Source: Hyparrhenia diplandra (taxonomy: Eukaryota > Streptophyta > Magnoliopsida > Poales > Poaceae). Taken from it: 64,000 bases of DNA. How positions within the stretch are numbered: position 1 is the stretch's first letter; each line of letters begins with the position of its first letter. The stretch covers positions 56,302 to 120,301 of the forward strand of contig JADLZK010010872.1 of NCBI GenBank assembly GCA_015847255.1, given 5' to 3'. The notes under the pieces were generated by a model. That model saw nothing but the letters and a program-made list of their open reading frames with translations. It was not told the DNA's origin and ran no database searches. Position numbers and translations under genes: made by a program. Below are positions 1-11,615 of this stretch, piece after piece.

Positions 1-954
1 CGGTGGCGATGTCGGGTCCGGATGGACAAGTCGGGTCGGGATGCCCGCCGAGCCTGTTTAGAAAGACACGCCGCGCCGCTTCTCCAGATCGTGGTCGAAA
101 GGCTGACTTGGCGCGTAGTCGGTCGCGAACGGCGCAGCCCCCATCGTCGGCGACCCCAAGACCGGAGGCGAGGTGGAACCAACAGAGGTTCCTCCAGCGG
201 CGGCGTCATGGAGTCGAAGAAGGCATCCATCGAAACTGTTGTGGGCGCAACTGCGGCAGGTGAGGGAGGCGAAGGTGGTGCAGCAGCCAGAGAAGACAAG
301 ATCGTAGGCACCTCCGATGCCCGGGCATCCCGGATCCTCCCCGCAGTGGACACAGCGGGGGTAACATCTTGCGCATGTTCTCCCGCCTCGAGGACGGAGG
401 CGCGTCCCTGAAGGTTTCCTGGAACTTCGCGGCGAGCACGGGCATGCTTCCGTAGATGCGACGTCCACGGGCCGCTTGGACCACTTCCTCGACAAGACGT
501 GTTATGCTTGCTTTTCTGGCCGAGGGTCGCGGAAGGTAGACTTGGCGGCCAACCGGTCACTGCGACGTGGGAGCCAGTCGTCGTCGACAACCTTGTACCT
601 ACGCCGCGATGTGTAGTCATGCGGTGGAGACTAGTGACGGCCGGGGTGCGGCGCGGCAAAGGGCCATGGTCGGAATGGCCGCGGGGTAGCGCCGCGCGGC
701 CCGCAGGGCTCGCCCCACCGCCTCACGCCACCGCATCCGTGGAGCTAATCCGAAGCAAGCGAGGCGATGAGCGAGGGGATGCCATGACCTCGATCCTCGG
801 CCACGCCACCGTCACGCTTGGCCTAAGCCGAGCCCCCGCCCCGGCCTCCGCGAAGTTGAGCTCGAACATACGCAGAGGCGAAGGAGGCTCCAGCTGTGTA
901 GCTAACGACCGCGTAGTGGAAGGTGGGCGCGCGATGAGGGAGGCGACGAGCTCC
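1..954. other. GC-rich retroelement-derived DNA, no resolved gene
   Basis: The stretch is GC-rich and open in several frames on both strands, which at this composition is expected by chance. A minus-strand frame at 723-995 is compatible with being the downstream continuation of the zinc-knuckle reading frame at 955-1452, but no motif proves it. I see no promoter, splice pattern or recognisable domain. It most likely belongs to the same retroelement remnant. Confidence 0.4.
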
Positions 955-1452
955 TCAAGCATTGGGTCGACCCACACTGGGGGCTCCGTGAGCACACACG
1001 GCCCAGCCGCGAGCGGGTCCGAGAGGTGATGGCGTTGTCAACGGAGGTAGTGGCCACAATGATCTCGCGACAAATGACGAGGTTGTGGCCCGGTCTTCAG
1101 CGGCAGCTTGGGGTGGCGGGGGCCACACAAATCCTCCACCAGATGGGGCCCACGCAAGCTCACCAGCAGAGGTAGACGCCGAGGGCGTAGGCTCCGGCGC
1201 CCAAAGCCGCATTGTAGGCTCCACCTGCGGTGGCGACTGAGGTGGTGCCGAAGGGGTCGGCCGACGACCAGCATCCCGCATCCGCCTGCTGCAGTCTCGG
1301 GCCTGGTGACCGGCGCCCCTGCAGAGGAGACAGCGCGATGGCAGGTGATCCTTCGCGAAGCAGTCGAAGCATAAGCCAACGAGGAAGGCCGGGACCGGGC
1401 GACGACAGCGTGGGGCGTAGGATGCGCTGAGTGATGTAGGATGCGCTGCCAA
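955..1452 (-). pseudogene. Retroelement nucleic-acid-binding (CCHC zinc-knuckle) protein fragment
   Basis: The minus-strand frame encodes about 165 residues with two zinc knuckles near residues 27-54: CFDCFAKDHLPSRC and CLLCRGAGHQARDC, each CX2CX4HX4C. They share one cysteine, which suggests a small deletion between two originally separate knuckles. The rest is Pro/Ser/Ala-rich. Paired knuckles of this kind are known from gag-like or LINE ORF1-like proteins that coat element RNA. No reverse transcriptase follows, and the flanking frames are broken, so this is a remnant. Family assignment (LINE ORF1 versus LTR gag) is not settled. Confidence 0.5.
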
Positions 1453-1499
1453 CCCTCTACATCAAGCAAGGTCGCACGGCGGTGAAGATCTCTAGTTTG

Positions 1500-3221
1500 G
1501 TTTTGGCTAATTAGTGACACCTAAGGACTAATCTCTCGATGCTAAGTGTTTAATTAGATTGGAGATTGGTCGTGCCGGAGTTGGTGCATGGTGATCATGA
1601 AGGACGGATCGAGGTGATCCAAATAGATGATCAAGCATCCAATTCGGTGTGGTTTGGAGATCAAAGGTCCCAAGGCAAAGGTATAACCATAGGGCTTTTG
1701 ATTTCACACCCAAGACACCATAGAGGGTGTGGGTGATTATAGGATCGATAAGCCGTACTATAAAGAGGGGAAACTTATCGTACATATCGGTCCTCATGTG
1801 CCTTTAGGTTCAAGTTTCATATGCATGCATTCTAACCTAAAGTGCTAACTCCGTCCTTGGTGAAAATAATTTCAAAAATGCTAACACATGGTGTCGAGGT
1901 GTTCTTCGACGTGTCGGCAACAAGAAACAAGTGACGGAAGTCGGTTTGGAGCAAAGGCGAAGGAACGGCGACAAAAGCGACGAAAAATTCGCGGCTTCGG
2001 ATGTGGCCGGACGCACCGGGCCGGAAGACGAAGCCCTCGACCCGACGCGCGGTGTGCGCGGGTCGGTCGAGAATTCCGGTAAGGGTGTAAACCGGGGTCA
2101 GGGCGACCGAGGGCATCGACGGATGCTTCCGGTGCTGACCGGAAGCACGACCGACGCTGACCGGACCGGTCGGGAGGGGTCGGGCCATCGCTCGAGGGGT
2201 TGTCGGTTGTGACCGGACCCACCGACCGGACTCACCGGTGAGTCCGGTCGGCTAAGTCGCCCGGTCAGCCGCGTAAAACCGTGGGTTTCCTCCCAACGGC
2301 CACATTTCGTGGTGTGGGGTATTTATACCCCTTTGGCTGCCTCTTGCTCGCTCTTGGTCATTTGAATCGTTCGTAACACCTTTGAGCAAGCAAGCAAGCC
2401 TCCCTCCTCTCTCATTCTTGATTTGAGCTTCATTCTTGAGAGAAGAGTGATCCAAAGTGCATTGCATCGAGTTCTTGCATCTAGAGGCACTTGGGGATCG
2501 TTGTGAGCCGTGGGTTTTCCCGTTTCTCTTGGAGACACCGCTCCTAGCCGGCTTGGTGATTTGGTGGAGTTGTTGGCAAGAAGAGGAGATTGTTTCTTGG
2601 CCACCTCAGGCTTTAAATTGTGAGAGGATCACGCACTCCTCGTCGGGAAGACAAAGTGCAAGGAATACATTGCTCGTGTCTTGGGTACCTCACTTGTGAG
2701 TGGTGTGTTGAGGCTAGCAAGGGCACCTTTGCCTAGCTCAAACACCATCCTTGTGTTGGTCGGCACAAGGAGGGAGTAACTTGTCGGTGTACAAGCGAAC
2801 TCGGGTGAACAAATTGACTTGTTCATTGTCTCGGTGTTTGGATCATCACCTTCGAAAGTGATTGATAGTTCATCTTCTTCCCGTGATTGGTTCATTGCCT
2901 CTACGAGTTGGTATATCGCTCTCACACTTGCATTTACATTCCTAGTTTATATTGTGTAGAGAGCTAGCACTTGCCTTGTGTAGTTGTTCTTGCTAGCATA
3001 AGGACCATATTAGGATTGCTCACTAGATAGTGTAGTGACATAGCCTTTGATTGACTTAGAGATCATAGTAATTTGCTAGAATTGTCACTAGAGGCTTGCA
3101 AGACAATAGAGCTAGTGCAAACCGCGTTTACGCCTTTTGTTATACTAATCGGTTTGTTAATTGAGCTTGTAGAAAATTTTTATATGCTATTCACCCCCCC
3201 TCTAGCCATCTAGGACCTTAC
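1500..3221 (+). mobile_element. LTR of a Ty1/copia-like (SIRE/Maximus type) retrotransposon, left edge uncertain
   Basis: The segment ends with TATTCACCCCCCCTCTAGCC and then CCTTACA at 3221, a typical 3' end of grass SIRE-type LTRs. A TATA-like TATTTATA lies at 2320-2327, with a purine-poor leader after it. A tRNA primer-binding site should follow a 5' LTR, but GC-rich unrelated DNA follows instead, so this is a solo or truncated LTR. The left end was not found; 1500 is where LTR-like sequence begins by eye. Orientation is plus. Family name is inferred from the conserved 3' end only. Confidence 0.5.
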
Positions 3222-4634
3222 AGGCGGCACGACCCTAGGTGGCGGTGGGCGAGGGACGCCGGACGGCCCCGGTCCGGCGGTAGGGGCGCGACCGGCGCGC
3301 GACGCGACCCGGCGTCGCGAGCCCCGTCAAGGCCCCCAAAGTCCGCCGCCGGGCGACGGGCATCGATCGCGGACGCTGGCGATGGCGGCACCCGGCGGTG
3401 AACCGGCTCGTCGGCCACGTGTTGGAGGGTGCGGCCGCCCGAGGACACGGATCCCGACCGAGGCGCCTCACGCCCGAGGCCGGGCGGGTTCTAGCACTCC
3501 CAAGGATGGCGATCGGCTGACCCCCACGGCAGCGAAGCAAGCACAATTCCGTGGCCTGGCAGGTCGCCGCGCGGTGGCAAACAACCCGGTGTGCGTGGAG
3601 GAAGGACGCCGGCGACGGCGGTGAACATCCTCCTCGACGCCGAGCGGGTCGGAGAAGAAGGCCTCGTCGCCCCAGCGCCGTGCTTTGGATCGCCGGAGGC
3701 GTGGAAGAATGGCGCGGCCGCCGGCAAGAGCCTCAAAGTCCGTCGGGGGATGGGGGTGGGGGTGGGGGGAGAGGTAGGCAGCGGTGTCGTCCGCACTCAT
3801 CGCCGCCGCCGACGAGGCCCACGATGGTGTCCTCCGGCGGGCTTCTTTCGGCGGCGATGGGGCGTCGACCAATCGAATCGGCGGCGTGCCGAGGGACAAC
3901 AACACCGGCGCCCACATCACCCAAGGCCGTGGCGGGGTCGAGGGCGGGCGGTCCCCGTGCGGCCGGGCGCATCGGGCAGCAACTCCACCCGGCCGGGTGG
4001 CGGCGCCGCACGCGGCTCCAGCGCTGGGCGGGTGGCGCCCACGGGCCCCGAGCAGCAGATCTGGGGTGGAGGTAGTGGGCGGCCGCGACGAGACAGAAGT
4101 GTTCGTCGCGGCCAGACTGAGGCGGCGAGGGCGATGGTGACGCGAGGGGGCAAGGCTGCCGGTCGCCCCTCACCGAGGCCGGCGGCAATCGGGACGAGCC
4201 GGCAATGGACGATGGCGCCCTGCGGGGGTCCCGTGCCGGGCTGCGGGACGAGGCGGCGCGCCGCCCGACGCCCGACGGGGGCGGCGGAGGGGCCCCAAGG
4301 GCGGAGCCGGCCGCGGCGGCCCCGGATGCGGCGGCGGCGGTGCCCTCCTCCCCGCCGCCGAACTCCGGGAGGACTAGGGCGACGAGGATGGAGTGCCGGC
4401 CGGGCGGACTCGATGGTGGCGTAGCAGATCCGGGCGCCTCCGGCCGGCGGGGCTAGAGGAAGCAGGCTGGAAGCGGGAGAGGGGAGTGGGAGGGGGAAGG
4501 GGAAGGGGAGGGGACTGGTAGGGGGCGGGCGCTGGTGAGGCGGCGGTCGGCGGCGGCGGCGGCGGGTGTCGAGGGCCGGTCGCCATGGGGCGGCGTCACC
4601 CCCTAACGGTCGGATGATCCCACACCCCTAGTTC
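3222..4634. other. GC-rich region without a supported gene; G-runs at 3745-3769 and 4470-4530
   Basis: About 1.4 kb of very GC-rich DNA with long overlapping ORFs on both strands. Their products are Arg/Gly/Pro-rich and show no domain. Such open frames are a composition effect. The most notable internal structure is a run of four guanine tracts at 3745-3769 and a purine-rich G tract at 4470-4530. It may be part of a transposon that captured GC-rich gene DNA, since a repeat also found next to a CACTA element begins at 4635. Confidence 0.5.
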
Positions 4635-4973
4635 TTGACGTAAAATATCCATACAAATATTACAAGTTTATTTATGATCCATGCTTACATGAAGTCCATA
4701 CATCGTAACACAAATCACTAATAGTTTCCAATGGTGGATATAGTACATTGATCTTTCAGCTGGTTCTGGTTGCATAGTAGTAGAACACAATGTACCTTGC
4801 AAGGTGTTTGGCTGAAATAGAGACCCTTGATCTGTTATTTATCGAGCTGCTGCCAATCTTTTTTGCTCTTCTTTGGCTACTGCCCTTGTTGATTCTGCAC
4901 TTCTTTACTCATGGCGCTGTTGCTTCTCTTCTTCTGCTCACTATGCCTAAATTGTTAGGTGAAGCAGCCAAAT
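4635..4973 (+). repeat. Dispersed repeat, copy A (copy B at 47115-47437)
   Basis: The sequence from TTGACGTAAAATATCC to GAAGCAGCCAAA recurs at 47115-47437 with small indels and substitutions. In copy B the repeat runs straight into a CACTA (En/Spm)-type coding region, so both copies probably derive from CACTA-family elements. No coding function is apparent; the short hydrophobic ORF inside is not conserved between copies. Confidence 0.75.
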
Positions 4974-5541
4974 TTATCTGTTGAGCATAACTTCCCAAGA
5001 TTCCTGCAAATGAACATTTTTTCAATAGAGTAATCTTGTGAAGCAGCCAAATTTGATTGAAGTTTAGTTTCAATCTAACAAAAAAAACTTTGTTCTTCCT
5101 ATACAATTTGTCAATCGAGGAGCAAGCCTAGAAATACTTTTTTCTTGCATCTGCCAGATGCTAGCTATAGGTCTATACGAATGAAATAGAGCAAGATATT
5201 ATAGCCATAGTGCCTGTAAATAGCCATAGGTTTTTCTTGGTGTACATTGAAGGTATTATATTAGCAGCTAGTAGACAACTGCTACCTACAGTCCAACACA
5301 CACGAAACATGCTATGAAACTGCAATTCCAGAGTAGGTCTATACTGTAAAAGGGAGGAACTAAAATGATATTATTCAAAAGCAAGCTACCTATTCTCACA
5401 TGATCTTCTATTGTTTCTCAAATAATTTTACTAATTTCCATTAACAGGCAAGTTATAAATCAACCAAAAGATGTCTAGTATTAGCACTGTAAATGCATTG
5501 TGCCTTTACCTTAAACTGAGCCAGAAAAGATATAGCTAGGA
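4974..5541. other. AT-rich DNA, no gene seen
   Basis: AT-rich sequence between the dispersed repeat and the LINE insertion. A short motif, GAAGCAGCCAAATTT, recurs within it (4962 and 5041). No ORF, terminal repeat or promoter is supportable. Confidence 0.5.
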
Positions 5542-5550
5542 CAAAGGTAA

Positions 5551-6411
5551 TTTTTTTTTTTTTTTTTTTGGAATTATCCGGTTACCCGGCTTTGGTTATA
5601 TTAAGAAGAAGCAGCAAATATTCGATTACAAGCGAGAGGCACTCCCCTGCTGGCCTAAGCTCAGTCAGGGGCATGAAAACAAAGCTGATTACTCACGGAA
5701 ATTTTCTACAACTAATGGTGAAGGTGGTAGAATAAAAGAGCAACCCACTAAGGCCCATTGTTTTGCCGAGTCAATGATGTTTGATAGTATCTCTTGCACA
5801 GATTTGCGTTCATCTCCGAAAACCATTGTGTTCCTTTGGTTCCAAATGATCCATAAAGTCAGGATTGCCAAAGTGTGTTGCTTCTTTCCACCAGGGGCCA
5901 GCATTTTGATGAAGGTGTCTAGGGGGTTGTATGTATCAACCGAGCTCCATGATGCAGAGTGGAGACCTGGACAGTTACTCCAGGCAGCCAAATGGCCCCA
6001 AACTTGCTGAGAAAGTGGACACTCAAAAAACAAGTGGTGTGCCGTTTCAAGATTTCTCACACATAAGGCGCAAAAGTAGTTGTTGTTCCATTGCCTCAGT
6101 TGCAACCTTGCCGCTATCCATAGTCTGTCTTGGAGAAGAAGCCATAGGAAGAACTTGCATTTGGGGGAGCCCATGCCCACCCATATCAAACAAGGGAATG
6201 CTGACTGAACATGACCGACGAACTGAATGTTGTATGTGGTTTTCGTTGAATACTTGCCTAAGTTCTCTAGCGTCCAGACAATAGAGTCTTGTTGTTCATC
6301 ATTCATGCGCAGTCGGATTGGCTCTATAGCGTTCGGAGAAAAAGCAAAAAAGTCTCGCAATAGAAGGTGGTTCAGGTCATGTGCCACATCCTGGATCCAT
6401 TTTCCGTCTTG
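5551..6411 (-). mobile_element. 5'-truncated L1-type LINE with poly(A) tail and 9-bp target-site duplication
   Basis: The insert begins on the plus strand with a run of about 20 T (the poly(A) tail of a minus-strand copy) and is flanked by identical CAAAGGTAA at 5542-5550 and 6412-6420. A poly(A) tail, a variable-length direct repeat and loss of the 5' part are the hallmarks of target-primed reverse transcription. The body codes for the C-terminal part of LINE ORF2 (separate entry). It sits inside the AT-rich DNA that follows dispersed repeat A. Confidence 0.9.
5689..6411 (-). pseudogene. LINE ORF2 C-terminal fragment (zf-RVT domain)
   Basis: About 240 residues are open on the minus strand. 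They match the C-terminal region that follows reverse transcriptase in plant L1 elements: PKCKFFLWLLLQDRLW near residue 85, then a Cys/His cluster CALC and HHLFFECPLSQQVW, then LWIIWNQRN. That Cys/His pattern is the zf-RVT domain. Reverse transcriptase and endonuclease parts are absent because the copy is 5'-truncated at the target-site duplication. The frame is uninterrupted, which suggests a fairly young insertion. It cannot be mobile on its own. Confidence 0.85.
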
Positions 6412-6570
6412 CAAAGGTAAATATTGAATGGATCTGTAAAAAAAAAATGGCTTTGTTCTTTAGTCTGGACTACACGCACAAAAAAAAAAAAAAAAAACTT
6501 AAAATGAAGAAGGAGCATCTCGCTGTTTGGTGCGGTGTTCATCAGACTCTTGTGAGAATCAAAACGCTTT

Positions 6571-6686
6571 GACAGAAGCTAGCTAGAACTGATTCACTAG
6601 TATACTGTTAATTCAGTTTTTGGGGGCTGACATAAGCTAACTAGAACTGATTCACTAGTATACTGTTAATTCAGTTTTTTGGGGCT
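6571..6686 (+). repeat. Tandem duplication, 2 x 58 bp
   Basis: Two adjacent near-identical units run from GACAGAAGCT to TTTTTGGGGGCT (6571-6628) and from GACATAAGCT to TTTTTTGGGGCT (6629-6686). They share CTAGAACTGATTCACTAG and differ at a few positions. No function is apparent. Confidence 0.85.
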
Positions 6687-6877
6687 TCTAACCATCTGAA
6701 ACCATGGCATCCTTAGTTTACATGGTTCTTCATTAGTTAAGGTGATACAAGAAATTCAGAGAGCAGAACAGATATTGGCGGACCTAGTAAAAAAATTCAG
6801 CTAGGGCGGGTTGCTACATACAAATACCAAACTTAACCATAGTCATGTATGAATATCAGTTCTACTATTGTAGTGAG
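6687..6877. other. Flank of the LTR retrotransposon; target-site duplication GTGAG at 6873-6877
   Basis: Unassigned DNA that ends in GTGAG immediately before the left LTR. The same five bases follow the right LTR at 15395-15399. Confidence 0.8.
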
Positions 6878-8804
6878 TGTTGACATTTCTTAACGTCGTT
6901 ACTAAAAATAGATATAAAATCTATTTCCGGCAACAGCGTCAGAAATGTTTGTTGACATTTCTTAGCGCAATCACTAGAAACAGGTTTAGAACCCATCTCT
7001 AATGGCGACGCTAGGAAATGTGCCATCGATATAATTAAGTGGAACCACCGTGTTGGTGATTACACACTTTCAATCAACGGTGATAGATCTTGCCATAGTT
7101 GATATTTCATCCGCAAAAGCGCACGGATCTATCATTGTAGCATTTCACCCGGAAGTATTCAGGGTATCGTTATTTATATTTTCCCAAAGGAAGGCTTGTT
7201 GTATAAGAAGCTAGCATGGCATCTGTATGATGAAATGTGTGTACGCTAAGACCAACTTGATCATAACAGGGGGTAAGCATTACGGTTTATAGATAGTGTG
7301 ACACACACATTGGAATCCACCAGGAAAGGATAAAGAAAATAGATAAAAAATAAACGAATGTCCTATGGAGTAATCTAATGTATTCTAGTCATGGTCTTAC
7401 AATGAATAGTTAGGATCATATGCTAACACGATCTAAGCATGGTTATGTCTAGGATAACAGGGGAGACTTCCGGTACCATCCGGCCCAATGGAAAGCATTT
7501 ACGAACTCCTACATCACATGCGAACGTGGAAGGATTACAAAGGGACGGACAGGGCTGTCACAACCCCCGCCGCCTACCCTCACGACCGTGGCATGCTTTC
7601 ATATTCGAAGGTGTCGTAATACCCGGGCACCATGCCCGCGTGCGAGCACTACTCTTGTCCCCCGGGATCCCCACCCATACGGATCGACGGACTAAGACAA
7701 GAGCAAACCCGAAAAAGAACGACGAACCGTTATCCCATCTATAATCATGTTATGCATAACGATGATCGATGAAGAACAAATATGAACATGTTAAGATTAT
7801 GATATACAAACTATATGCTAGATCATATACCAACACTAGAACATGAACAAGACTATACTCTAATTCATAAGTTAGACCATGATCATAGAAATAGAACTTG
7901 TAAATAGGAGAAAGATCCATGGAGAATATATATTACCAAAGCTCACTTTGCTCCAAGATTACAAGTCCTCCTCTTGTAGCTCTTCTACTCCAATGCTAGC
8001 CAAATAAGAAGAAGAAGAAGAAATGGAAGAGGTAGAGAGTGTGAGTGTCTTTGGTGTGGTGACTCCAAGTGTGGTGTGTGGAATGAGGGAGAGAGAGGGG
8101 GTATTTATACACAAGAGGGAGTGAGCTAAATGACCTAACTACCCCTAAACCGACCTAAGCGGGCGCCCAGCACGTTGTAACGGCCATCAACCACCGAACC
8201 GACCATTGGAGCACTTATTGTACCGCCACGCGCCGCCGAACGCCGATCGGTGCGCTCGAACCGGGAGGTCGTGGTTGGGGTAGCGTGGGCCCGCACTTGT
8301 GCAGATTTGGTCCATTTCCACCCGGGCTTGACCTTTCCAATGGCGCATTTTGGACGTATTTCGGTCCGTATTTATTATAAATGCTACAAAATACATTTCG
8401 AACACTACAAATGGAAATATGTTAGGTCGTGGTTGGTCCCTAAATGGAAAAGTTGTAAAGTGGGCTTGGTTCTTGGTTGTTGTGCTACAATGCCGGTTAT
8501 GTTTCACAAGTGCCGTGGTTATAATAAGATTTTCTACTATAGTTTGAATTTGGTCCATTTCCACCCCGGGCTTGATATTCTTGAGAATGCGCTTTCCGTC
8601 AAATAGGATGGACGCGTTTTTGGACCTGGTTATTTCCACCGTATTTATTATAAATGCTATAAAATACATTTCGAGCTCCAAATAACACTACAAATGGAAA
8701 TATGTTAGTAATAAATGTATATGAGTATAAAAAGGTATAGTTTTACTCCCTAAATGGTAGTAAGTTGATGGAAAAAATATGTCGTGCATCAGTGACCGTC
8801 AACA
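6878..8804 (-). repeat. 3' LTR of the gypsy element (left copy, 1,927 bp)
   Basis: Bounded by TGTTGAC and GTCAACA. A minus-strand TATAAATA lies at 8102-8109. It is about 200 bp longer than the other LTR because of a patchwork duplication near 8290-8690 that includes sequence otherwise found in the interior at about 8873-8969. Its last 75 bp on the element strand hold a second copy of the LTR end plus a degenerate primer-binding site and the gag start. Confidence 0.88.
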
Positions 8805-10361
8805 AACTCCCCAAGCTTACCTTTTCGGATGGGCATTGCGTCCTATTCGCTCACATGCAAAAAGATAAATACTTGGTTGTTGATCTAAGGTTTTGAGTTG
8901 CTACAATGCCAGTTGTTATGTTTCACAAGTATTTGGTTATAATAAGATTTTCTACTATAGTTTGAATAAAATGGCATGCCTTTGCTTACCCTTTATTACC
9001 TTTCATCAAATAAGGGCTTTTTTTTCGTCAGCATCTCGGAAAAGCCGGGTTGGGCCTGGGTGAAACGGGTTGCCGGATAGAACGGTTATAATAGAAATAC
9101 TTTTCATTCATCCTTTTGATCAACTTTTTTATCCTTTTGGGACTTTTTTATTTATTTAGATTATATTTGTTTTTCGAGAAAGTATGGGCTTTATTGCTAC
9201 ATATATATATATTTATTTTTTGGAGAGGTGGGCTCTACTCGCCCTAGACTTTTGTCTTTTATTTTCTCTCTTTTTTTTTTCTTCTTTTTCTTTTTTTTTT
9301 TTTGGAGATGTGGGCTCTTCTCGCCCTCGGACACATGTCCATTTTTCATCTCTTTTCTCTCTCTTTTTTTTTTAGCATAGCCCATATCTTTTCTCTTTTC
9401 TTTTAGATTAGATTCCCGGATGTCAAGTTTTCTTTTTGGACGAAATCATAGAAAATCTATTTATACCATATCATACTTGGCAACAACTTAGACTAGATAG
9501 AGCTTATGCAACCCACATGAATCGGGTTTTTCGGGATGAGTTTTTAGACTTAGCCACTAAACCCAAACTTTAGAGAAATTCGAATTATAAACTAGGCAAT
9601 GAGGCAAAACATAAAGGCGAGCAACTATTCATCATTTCAACAAGGGACTAAGACTAAACATTTTCATAGCTCATATGTATAGACATGAAAGCACAAGAAG
9701 AGCTACTTATTTTTTTTTTTTTTTTGAATGCAAGATTCTTTGAAATTTAAACATGCTAAAATAAAATAAAATTTTAATGAAAGTAAATATGCAATGCAAT
9801 GATACTTGTGGGGGTCCTCCCCAAGCTATCTGGAGGCCCGTAGATACCTTTATTTGTTTTTGCCTTTTTTTCGTGGTAAGTGCCTTTTTACCCTTGGCGA
9901 GGAGGGCCCACTATTTTGAGTCCGTGGAGCGAGGACTTTTCTCCCTGTTTTTTCTTTGCTTGATGGTGCATCGATCCCCGAGACACGGATGATTTCTTGA
10001 GCACCCACACCTTTTGAGGAGGAGTGTATTTGGATTTCTTTGTTTGTTTTGGCTCCTCCTTGTTTTCTTTAGGTGGGGTATTCTCTTTCGGTACTTTTCC
10101 TTTTGGGGACTTTCCTTTCTTTGGTCCTCCGGTAAAAATGGGAACTTTTTTCATGTTTTGTTCTTCCTTTCCTTTTTTTTTCGGTCTTTGTCTTTTTCTT
10201 ACGCTCCCACTTTTTACCGGTGTTGATTGCCTTGGGAGTGCCGCGGCGGCTTTTGGGGGTTGTATTTCTATTTCCTTGATTCCTTGCTCCCCATATGTTA
10301 TCCGGATCATTTTGCACTCTTCGAGATCCGGGGCCTAAATTCAAACTTTTCTTCATTGCCA
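8805..10361 (-). other. Interior 3' part of the gypsy element: polypurine tract, AT-rich DNA, lysine-rich ORF
   Basis: Next to the 3' LTR lies the polypurine tract (8805-8817, read on the minus strand). Long T/pyrimidine runs follow on the plus strand. A minus-strand frame at 9888-10310 encodes about 140 residues very rich in Lys/Pro with no recognised domain. It takes the place where polymerase domains would be in an autonomous element. No reverse transcriptase motif is visible. Confidence 0.6.
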
Positions 10362-11546
10362 TTAATGTTGAAGAGGATTTCTCCCCGCCCTAACATTAAT
10401 TTGTGCCCCGGCCGTACTCAGAAATGGTCGTCCAAGGATGAGTGGTGTGTCTTTTGTTACTTCCATATCCAACACCACGAAGTCAACTGGGACAAAGTAT
10501 CCCCGGATCTTTACTGGTATATCCTCTGCAATTCCTGCTGGATACCTTATGGACGAATCTGCCAGCTAGAGTGTCATGGTCGTCGGCTCTAAATGTGTAT
10601 GTTTTAGTTTGTCAAAGACTAACTTGGGCATGACACTTACGCTGGCACCCAAGTCACACAAGGCATGGTCAAATGTCTGTGTTCCGATTGAGCAGGAGAT
10701 TGTAGGACAACCTGGATCCTTCTTCTTTTCTGGCAAGCGATTCAGAATGGCAGCACTACATTCTTCTGTTAGCTTCACAACTTCTGTTGTTGGTAGTGGC
10801 CGCTTATTCTGGATGATATCCTTGATGTACTTGGCATATGAGGGGACGTGGAGAACATCCAGGAGTGGTACACTTACGTGTACTTTCTGGATCATTTCCA
10901 CAAACCGAGTGAACTGCTCATCCACCGCCTGTCTTCTTGTTCTTGTGGTAAATGGTAGGTAGGTTGTATCTGTATATTCCAATGGTACCACTTCCACTTC
11001 TGGTTCTTCTGTTGCCTGGGGCGTTGCCTCTTTAGGTTGCTTTTCTTTTTGTTTCCTCACCACATGGTTGGGATTTGGTGGGTCACGAGTAGACCTTCCC
11101 CCTCTGGTGGTTACTACATTTATGTTCTCATGGAGGGTTTCAGATTGCCTTGAAGCTTTCTCTTCAACCATTACCGGGAGACGAGCAGCTAGTTGGGCTA
11201 TTTGTGTTTCAATCTTTTTGTTGAAACTCAGCTGATCTGTCATAGCAGAGTTGAGTCCATCCAGCTTGCTGCTGACCCCTTCTAAGATGTTATCATTCTG
11301 GCTCATCTTTTTGGTGAGATTTTCGTTGATCTTGGCTTGGCCCAACACCAGGTCCTTTAATGAAGGTTGACCGGAGCTGTAATTGGAGTTATAGCCCTGG
11401 TTACCTTGGAATGGTGGACGGGACTGGTTGTTCCAGCCTTGCTGAGGTTGGCGATACCCGTTGTTGTTTATGAACGCTGCTTCTTCACGGGTCTTAGGGC
11501 AGTTATCCCCTGAGTGGCCAACTTCACCACAAGTCTCACACGTCAT
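10362..11546 (-). pseudogene. gag C-terminus (zinc knuckle) and aspartic protease of the gypsy element
   Basis: The minus frame starts with a CCHC knuckle, CETCGEVGHSGDNC (CX2CX4HX4C), followed by an Asn/Gln-rich spacer, a long charged linker and the retroviral-type protease core CDLGASVSVMP (plus-strand position about 10630-10660). In this protease class the Asp-Leu-Gly replaces the usual Asp-Thr/Ser-Gly in many plant elements. An in-frame stop at 10566-10568 interrupts the protease; the next segment continues in frame with LILGRPFL and ends at about 10362. It would process Gag in the virus-like particle if intact. Confidence 0.8.
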
Positions 11547-11615
11547 GTGTGAGTCTGTGGCGTAAACTGGGCGCTGCTGAGTATTTGAGTCCGTCTTTGC
11601 GCTCGTCCGGCTTCT

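Noticed and set aside
3591..4424. 277-codon plus-strand ORF
   Set aside because: Low-complexity Arg/Gly/Pro-rich product in GC-rich DNA with equally long competing frames; no domain, promoter or paralogue.
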